Source: Bacteroidales bacterium
GTDB taxonomy: Bacteria > Bacteroidota > Bacteroidia > Bacteroidales > UBA932
Assembly (NCBI GenBank): GCA_017557535.1
Contig: JAFYYM010000079.1
Location: forward strand, 62,001 to 126,000
DNA: 64,000 nt
Direction of reading: 5' to 3'
Translations under genes and position numbers: made by a program
The notes under the pieces: model-generated
What the model was told of the DNA's origin: nothing
What the model saw: only the letters and a program-made list of their open reading frames with translations
Databases searched by the model: none
Shown here: piece by piece, positions 58,885-64,000 of the stretch
Layout of the letters: each line of letters opens with the position of its first letter
Numbering within the stretch: the stretch's first letter is position 1

Positions 58885-59934
58885 CTAGAGTTCTTTTGAT
58901 GTAGCTAGTGCTATACCACGGTTATCGTCCTGATTGACAGCACAGTAGAAGTGATAGACAGTGCCCTTCCACTTGACCATGCACGGTTTGTGGGCGTAGC
59001 GGTTGTCAAATGGCTCCGATGGCTTTATCAGGGGCTCCCCTGTCCAGTCTGTCCAATGGACAAGGTCGTATGAGCATGCGAAAGAGTCCCAAGCGTAGGT
59101 TCTAGTGTTATCCCAATTGAACCCAAAATAGAACATCACCCAGAGCTTTCCAATCCTTTGGACATGGGCATCTCCAGTGATACCTCTATTGCCATGCTCC
59201 AGAACGGGGTCTGAGCCTAAACGCTTCCAGGACACCATATTGTCACTCACAGCCATCCCGATTCTCTCGGCATTACCCTTGGCGTTATAATACATCACGA
59301 AAGGGTGCCCAGTGAGATTCCTCGGGTCACGGATCACACTGTTCTTGTAGATTTTCACATTATCCCACCAAGAGGCATCCGGGTCTTTGGGCGATATTAT
59401 TGGTTTATCCAACCTGCTCCACTCGTGAGGTTCGGTTGGGTTCCCTGTCGTGTAAGCCATTCCTGGTGACAGCACTCCGCTCTCGTAGCCTGAAGCGTCA
59501 CCTCCAAGATAACTCATCCAGTACTTGCCGTCATATTTCTCCAACTCGTACGATCCTCCCCATTTAGGGTCGACTAGAGCCAGGTATCCGGCTTTCTGAT
59601 TGACATCCCAGTCGGAATCCTCTGAATATGACATGATTCTGCCAAGCGTCTTCCATTCAAGGAGATCCACGCTCTCCGCAAGCCAGGTCTCATATCCCCG
59701 ACCATCGAAGATGATGTAGACCATGTACCATTTCCCGTCTTTATGAAAGACGCTGGGACTATCAGCGGCAAGTCCATCACGACCAGGAATCACAAGCCCA
59801 CGCTTAAAGGGCGTCTTGACTTCCTCAAAAACTTTTTCCATTTCTTCCTGAGGTACCACCTGTGGAAGATCTTTGGAGCAACCAACGACGCACAGCAGAG
59901 TCGCCGCAGCAATTATAAAAGCCAGGCGGGCCAT
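58885..59934 (-). CDS. GH43/GH130-like five-bladed propeller lipoprotein
   Basis: 349 residues from ATG 59934, 4 nt after the MFS stop; the frame opens at 59976 but that part overlaps the MFS gene. Lipoprotein signal (LLCVVGC). The five-bladed propeller is shown by LAADSPSVFHKDGKWYMVYIIFDGRGYETWLAESVDLLEW, VDPKWGGSYELEKYDGKYWMSYLGG, GHPFVMYYNAKGNAERIGMAVSDNMVSWKRLG and FDNRYAHKPCMVKWKGTVYHFYCAV. The Asp/Glu triad is not obvious, so family assignment between GH43 and GH130 stays open. Being in the uronate operon suggests it feeds uronides. Confidence 0.72.
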   Translation of the reverse strand: MARLAFIIAAATLLCVVGCSKDLPQVVPQEEMEKVFEEVKTPFKRGLVIPGRDGLAADSPSVFHKDGKWYMVYIIFDGRGYETWLAESVDLLEWKTLGRIMSYSEDSDWDVNQKAGYLALVDPKWGGSYELEKYDGKYWMSYLGGDASGYESGVLSPGMAYTTGNPTEPHEWSRLDKPIISPKDPDASWWDNVKIYKNSVIRDPRNLTGHPFVMYYNAKGNAERIGMAVSDNMVSWKRLGSDPVLEHGNRGITGDAHVQRIGKLWVMFYFGFNWDNTRTYAWDSFACSYDLVHWTDWTGEPLIKPSEPFDNRYAHKPCMVKWKGTVYHFYCAVNQDDNRGIALATSKEL

Positions 59935-59938
59935 GACC

Positions 59939-61390
59939 TTACAACTCAACGGGTTTGTACTTCGGGACAAGGACACGCATGATCATCCAAGCTAGAAGGT
60001 AGGCGATTCCGCAGAAGCAGAACACCATGAAGTACCCGGCGGGCTTACCCTCAAAGCCAAGGAAGCGGAAGGCTGACCCGGCGTTCTCCGCATAGGTGAA
60101 CAGGTTACCGGCCACTTTCTGGATAATCATCGAGCCAACACCTCCGGCCATAGCGCCAATACCAGTAATCGTGGCGATAGCGCCCTTGGGGAACATGTCT
60201 CCCACGGTGGAGAAGATGTTGGCGGACCAAGCCTGGTGACCCGCGGCGGCAAGTCCGATCAGGACAGCCGGCCACCAAGGAGAGTTGAAATGAACTCCAA
60301 GCGGTTGGGCGAAGAGAGAACAGAGCGGCAGGAACGCGAAAAGAAGCATCGCCAGCATACGTCCGGAATAGGGATGCATCCCCTTCTTCTCAACGAACAG
60401 CTTCGGGAGATATCCTCCGATCAAGGAGACTACCGTCACAATAGCATACAGGGTGAAAATCAGGGCTTGTCCCCTCAACGAGGTGGCTGGTGCGCCAAAC
60501 TGATTGCTGAAATAAGATGGTGCCCAGAACAGGAAGAACCACCAGACACCATCTGTCAGGAATTTACCTACTATGAATGACCATGTCTGACGGAACTTGA
60601 AAGCCTGGACGAAAGGTATGCTCTTCTCCTGAGCGAGAGCGGCCTTTTCGGCAGCTTCTGCGGCATCGTCCTGGAGTATATATTCCAGCTCATTCTCGTT
60701 TACATGTTTGCTCTTCTCGGGTTTGTCATACATGAAGTTCCAGAAGAACATCCAGATGAAACCCAGTCCACCGATAATGATGAACGCCCATTCCCAGCCG
60801 AGAGCCTTGGCTAGAGGCGGGATGCAAAGAGGTGCGGCAAGGGCTCCCACGGAGGCTCCCGCATTGAATATTGACGTGGCGAATGCCCTGTCCTTCTTCG
60901 GGAAATACTCGGCTGTCACCTTGATTGCCGCCGGAAAGTTGCCAGCCTCACCTAGGGCGAGAATACCACGGCATAATAGGAATAAATACACCGATGTGGT
61001 CGCGACAGCTAATGCAGCATTCGATCCTGCCTCAACGGCCCTCATCGCGGCGACAGACTCAAAGCCGCCCATGTGAGCTGTAGCCCAACCACATGCCGCA
61101 TGCATCACAGCACCTGCCGACCATACGCCGATGGCGATCAAGTAGCCTTTCTTGGTACCCATCCAATCAACGAATTTGCCGGCGAACAGGCAAGCTATCG
61201 CATATAGGATGGAGAAGAATGACGTGATTGTGCCATAGTTCGCGTCAGACCAATGGAACTCCGGTTTTATGAATTCCTCATATGTGAGCGAAAGGACCTG
61301 ACGGTCAAGGTAATTAACTGTTGTGGCGACAAAGAGGAGGCTGCATATCCACCACCTCCAATTGGTCATCAGTTTGTTCTGTGTCGACAT
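59939..61390 (-). CDS. exuT-like: MFS hexuronate transporter (ExuT-type)
   Basis: 483 residues, 12 transmembrane helices of the anion:cation symporter family. Signatures: WRWWICSLLFVATTVNYLDRQVLSLTYEEF at helix 1, GKFVDWMGTKKGYLIAIGVWS, ILALGEAGNFPAAIKVTAEYFPKKDRAFATSIFNAGASVGALAAP, and a central cytoplasmic loop about 230-260. It should import galacturonate or glucuronate with protons. It lies 1 nt after the eda start region (eda stop 61392), in the uronate operon. Confidence 0.92.
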   Translation of the reverse strand: MSTQNKLMTNWRWWICSLLFVATTVNYLDRQVLSLTYEEFIKPEFHWSDANYGTITSFFSILYAIACLFAGKFVDWMGTKKGYLIAIGVWSAGAVMHAACGWATAHMGGFESVAAMRAVEAGSNAALAVATTSVYLFLLCRGILALGEAGNFPAAIKVTAEYFPKKDRAFATSIFNAGASVGALAAPLCIPPLAKALGWEWAFIIIGGLGFIWMFFWNFMYDKPEKSKHVNENELEYILQDDAAEAAEKAALAQEKSIPFVQAFKFRQTWSFIVGKFLTDGVWWFFLFWAPSYFSNQFGAPATSLRGQALIFTLYAIVTVVSLIGGYLPKLFVEKKGMHPYSGRMLAMLLFAFLPLCSLFAQPLGVHFNSPWWPAVLIGLAAAGHQAWSANIFSTVGDMFPKGAIATITGIGAMAGGVGSMIIQKVAGNLFTYAENAGSAFRFLGFEGKPAGYFMVFCFCGIAYLLAWMIMRVLVPKYKPVEL

Positions 61391-61391
61391 A

Positions 61392-62057
61392 TTATCTCAA
61401 TGATTTTATTATCTCTAACGCTCCGGCGCACAGCTCGGATATCTTACCCCACTCGCCAGCGGCGATGACCTCTTTCGGGAACAGGTTGGAGCCCATTCCA
61501 ACGCATGTGACCCCAGCCTTGAACCAGGCCTCGAGGTTATCCCTTGTCGGCTTGACTCCACCAGTCACCATAATCTGGCTCCATGGCATAGGGACCTTTA
61601 TTCCCTTGACGAAAGCCGGTCCGAGGACATCCCCCGGGAACACCTTGCAAATATCGCAACCCGCCTCTTGGGCGGCACCAATCTCGCTTGGCGTTGCGCA
61701 ACCTGGGCAATAAGGGATAAGCCTGCGATTACAGACCGGCGCCACGGCGGGATTGAAGAGAGGCCCAACCACGAAGTTGGCTCCCAGCTGAATGTACAGG
61801 GCGGCTGTGCCGGGATCGACCACGGAACCGATTCCGAGGATCATTCCGGGAAGTTCCTTATTCGCATATTTAACCAGCTCCCCGAACACTTCATGGGCGA
61901 AATCCCCCCTGTTGGTAAACTCAAATGCCCTCACACCACCATCATAACAAGCCTTAAGGACCTTCTTGGATGTCTCGATGTCGGCATTATAGAAGACTGG
62001 GACCATACCCGTCTCCATCATAGTCTGAATGACTTGTAACTTGGTATATTTTGCCAT
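61392..62057 (-). CDS. eda: KDPG/KHG aldolase
   Basis: 221 residues. Class I aldolase barrel: [95 protein letters not shown] (Schiff-base Lys in CKVFPG) and [32 protein letters not shown]. It splits 2-keto-3-deoxy-6-phosphogluconate to pyruvate and glyceraldehyde-3-phosphate. It follows kdgK by 11 nt. Confidence 0.95.
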   Translation of the reverse strand: MAKYTKLQVIQTMMETGMVPVFYNADIETSKKVLKACYDGGVRAFEFTNRGDFAHEVFGELVKYANKELPGMILGIGSVVDPGTAALYIQLGANFVVGPLFNPAVAPVCNRRLIPYCPGCATPSEIGAAQEAGCDICKVFPGDVLGPAFVKGIKVPMPWSQIMVTGGVKPTRDNLEAWFKAGVTCVGMGSNLFPKEVIAAGEWGKISELCAGALEIIKSLR

Positions 62058-62068
62058 AAATCAATTAT

Positions 62069-63109
62069 TTACCTTAAAACCCGGCCGGATCCGTCTCCTT
62101 TCATGAGATTCTCCACCTCGGCGACTGTGACTTGGTTGAAGTCTCCGAATATAGTATGTTTAAGGCAAGAAGCCGCAACGGCGAAGTTAAGAGCCTTCTG
62201 GTCGTCTCCGGTGAAGGTCAACAGGCCATAGATGAGACCTCCCATGAAACTGTCACCTCCTCCGACCCGATCCACGATGTGAGTGATGTCATAGCGGGGT
62301 GACTGGTAAAGGGTCTTTCCATCCCAAAGGACACCGCCCCAAGTGTTGTGATTGGCATTGATCGAGCCACGGAGGGTGATTATGACCTTCTTGGCCCTGG
62401 GAAACTTTGTCATCAACTGTTCGCCCACACTCTGGAACCTTCTCTGGTCAACAGCGCCGCATGTCGCCGTGACATCAAATCCTTCCGGCTTTATACCGAA
62501 TACCTTGTCCGCATCTTCCTCGTTGCCAAGTATAATGTCACAACCTTCCACAAGGGCGGGCATGATCTCGGAAGCTTTCTTCCCATATTTCCAGAGATTC
62601 TTGCGGTAATTAAGGTCGCAAGAGACCGTGACACCCAAGCGGTTTGCGGCTTTAATCGCCTCCTGACACACTTCAGCGGCACCTTGGCTCAAAGCTGGTG
62701 TGATACCTGTCCAATGGAACCAGTCCGCACCTGAGAACACCTTATCCCAGTCGATCATACCGGTCTCAATGGTCGAGATGGCCGAATGAGCCCTGTCATA
62801 TACCACTTTGCCCGGACGGGCGACAGCGCCTGTCTCAAGGAAATATATTCCAAGACGCTCACCGCCGAAGACACAGAAATCTGTACCGACTCCGTATGAA
62901 TGGAGGTCCCGGATACAACTCTTAGCGATGTCGTTCTCGGGAAAACGTGTGACGAACTGGACATCCATGCCATAGTTCGCCAGCGAGACGGCAACATTGG
63001 CCTCACCTCCACCGAAAGTGGCGTCAAATTGTCTGGTCTGGGAGAATCGGAGGTAACCTGGCGTCGATAGACGTAGCATTATCTCTCCGAACGTGATGAT
63101 TCTAGGCAT
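62069..63109 (-). CDS. kdgK: 2-keto-3-deoxygluconate kinase
   Basis: 346 residues of the PfkB family. TFGEIMLRLSTPGYLRFSQTRQFDATFGGGEANVAVSLANYGMDV gives the substrate loop; ISCDLNYRKNLWKYG-type (VSCDLNYRKN) and DIILGNEEDADKVFGI are typical KdgK blocks; HIVDRVGGGDSFMGGLIYGLL holds the catalytic Asp in GGGD. It phosphorylates KDG at O6 before the Eda step. Cotranscribed with uxaC (5 nt upstream). Confidence 0.95.
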   Translation of the reverse strand: MPRIITFGEIMLRLSTPGYLRFSQTRQFDATFGGGEANVAVSLANYGMDVQFVTRFPENDIAKSCIRDLHSYGVGTDFCVFGGERLGIYFLETGAVARPGKVVYDRAHSAISTIETGMIDWDKVFSGADWFHWTGITPALSQGAAEVCQEAIKAANRLGVTVSCDLNYRKNLWKYGKKASEIMPALVEGCDIILGNEEDADKVFGIKPEGFDVTATCGAVDQRRFQSVGEQLMTKFPRAKKVIITLRGSINANHNTWGGVLWDGKTLYQSPRYDITHIVDRVGGGDSFMGGLIYGLLTFTGDDQKALNFAVAASCLKHTIFGDFNQVTVAEVENLMKGDGSGRVLR

Positions 63110-63114
63110 AACTG

Positions 63115-64000
63115 TCAGAAATTGAAATAGTTCTTGGCGTTATTGTATGAGATGTCCTCGACTATTTTGCCTATGAATTCCAGCTCGGATACAGGAAGCT
63201 TGCCATTCTCCACGTCGGTGCCTATCACATCGCAAAAGATACGGCGGAAGTACTCGTGACGAGGATAGCTTATGAAGCTGCGGCTGTCTGTGAGCATACC
63301 CACGAACCTGCTGAGCAAGCCTTGGGAGGAAAGCGCGTTTATCTGCTTACGCATGCCATCCTCCTGATCCAGGAACCACCATGCGGAACCAAACTGCATT
63401 TTCCCGGGGAAGGTCCCGTCATTGAAGGTATATGCCATGGCCATCATAACTTCGTTGTCCTTCGGATTGAGGCAATAGAGGATGGTCTTGGCGAGTTTGT
63501 CCTCAGCGGCGAGTCGATTGAAAAAGCGGTGTCCGGCGGCAGCGACAGGCAGGTCCCCGATGGCGTCGAATCCTGTGTCAGGGCCGACCAAATTGAACAT
63601 CTTCGAGTTGTTGTTGCGGAGGGGACCGACGTGGAACTGCTGGGCCCATCCTGATTCCGCATCCATGACAGCCATATCGTGGAGGAAGGCACTGCGGAAC
63701 TTCTCCAGCTCCTTGGGTCCGGGAGCCTTTCCAAGCAGAACTTTCTTGAATATCAGCTCTATCTCAAGCTGCGTATAGTCCGCGCCATAGAAGGTGTCCA
63801 TTCCGTGATCAGAAAGCTTGCACCCCATCGAGGCGAAGTAATCATGGCGTGTCTGCAAAGCCTCAATCAGGTCTGTATAAGAATCAATGTTTTTACCTGC
63901 CGCCTCTCCTAATTTCTTCAAGTATTCCTTATAGCTCCGTGGATCTTCCACAGCCATCGCCTTGTCAGGCCTCCATGCAGGTAACACCTTGGTGCCGAAC
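63115..64000 (-). CDS. uxaC: glucuronate/galacturonate isomerase (5' end outside window)
   Basis: The frame is open to the window edge, so about 295 C-terminal residues are present of roughly 470. Family blocks: FGTKVLPAWRPDKAMAVED at the edge, SDHGMDTFYGADYT, WAQQFHVGPLRNNN (active-site region), FNDGTFPGKMQFGSAWWFLDQEDGMRKQINALSSQGLLSRFVGMLTDSRSFISYPRHEYFRRIFCDVIG, all strongly conserved in UxaC. It converts D-glucuronate to fructuronate and D-galacturonate to tagaturonate in the cytoplasm. First visible gene of the uronate operon; upstream genes, possibly uxuA/uxuB or uxaA/uxaB, would lie beyond 64000. Confidence 0.95.
   Translation of the reverse strand, partial: FGTKVLPAWRPDKAMAVEDPRSYKEYLKKLGEAAGKNIDSYTDLIEALQTRHDYFASMGCKLSDHGMDTFYGADYTQLEIELIFKKVLLGKAPGPKELEKFRSAFLHDMAVMDAESGWAQQFHVGPLRNNNSKMFNLVGPDTGFDAIGDLPVAAAGHRFFNRLAAEDKLAKTILYCLNPKDNEVMMAMAYTFNDGTFPGKMQFGSAWWFLDQEDGMRKQINALSSQGLLSRFVGMLTDSRSFISYPRHEYFRRIFCDVIGTDVENGKLPVSELEFIGKIVEDISYNNAKNYFNF

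Noticed and set aside
1..64000. CRISPR array, prophage or IS element
   Set aside because: No spaced direct-repeat array, integrase, transposase or phage structural gene was seen; the palindromic repeats are single and translated.

Overview
The window is chromosomal DNA from a member of the Bacteroidota, most likely an uncultured Bacteroidales gut-type glycan degrader. The evidence is a SusC/SusD pair, many lipoproteins with LxxC-type signals, Bacteroidota-only families (DUF6057-like, DUF6913-like, the rSAM/lipoprotein pair), and promoters of the TAnnTTTG (-7) type in front of many genes. Coding density is very high, with many ATGA or 1-20 nt junctions. I see no prophage, IS transposase, rRNA or CRISPR array.

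Layout, left to right. 1-1168 (minus): end of a DUF6057-like membrane protein and a small lipoprotein. 1222-6520 (minus): susD and susC. 6521-6873: the only gene-free stretch over 300 bases, holding the susC promoter, a possible small RNA with a strong terminator, and a forward promoter. 6874-16924 (plus): a TPR-like lipoprotein, a TolB-like propeller with a CxxCH motif, then a glycan operon (GH28, GH31, calcineurin-type phosphoesterase, GH3). 16932-27865 (minus): purine operon purM - lipoprotein - radical SAM - purH - purD - folD, followed by a Gfo/Idh oxidoreductase, an M28 peptidase and a sulfatase. 27943-29195 (plus): rdgB and recO. 29186-36889 (minus): a fused aroD-aroA, aroB, a PPC/DUF296 protein, then a HAD lipoprotein, an alkaline-phosphatase-like enzyme and a sulfatase. 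36975-44390: a propeller/EEP fusion, an acetyltransferase, a two-domain retropepsin-like protein, a GH33 sialidase (minus), tRNA-Arg(TCT) (minus) and a multidomain phosphodiesterase. 44393-46820 (minus): pfkB kinase, DUF6913-like and a DUF368/PopT-like transporter. 46888-55100 (plus): a flippase-like membrane protein, GH106, GH28, a truncated GH28-like protein and GH78, which look like a rhamnogalacturonan operon. 55097-58067 (minus): an FAD oxidoreductase and a PepSY-like lipoprotein. 58192-58883 (plus): an RHH/PIN toxin-antitoxin pair. 58885-64000 (minus): uronate catabolism operon uxaC - kdgK - eda - ExuT-type transporter - GH43-like propeller.

How it fits together: GH28, GH106 and GH78 would release galacturonate and rhamnose from pectin (rhamnogalacturonan). 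The ExuT-type transporter, UxaC, KdgK and Eda would take uronates to pyruvate and glyceraldehyde-3-phosphate. The SusCD pair could import oligosaccharides. Housekeeping genes for purine and chorismate synthesis sit between the glycan loci.

The most unusual signals are: (i) two related palindromic elements inserted in frame in the same GH3 gene, plus three REP-like sequences translated inside other genes (DUF6057-like, aroD-aroA, GH106); (ii) a radical SAM/lipoprotein pair inside the purine operon; (iii) four genes whose -7 box ends exactly 5 nt before the ATG, suggesting leaderless mRNAs; (iv) a perfect (GAAAG)4 tract abutting a start codon; (v) a 15-bp tandem duplication spanning the only stop codon between in-frame GH28 and GH31 genes. 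All functional calls are from reading motifs in the translated sequence; no database search was run.
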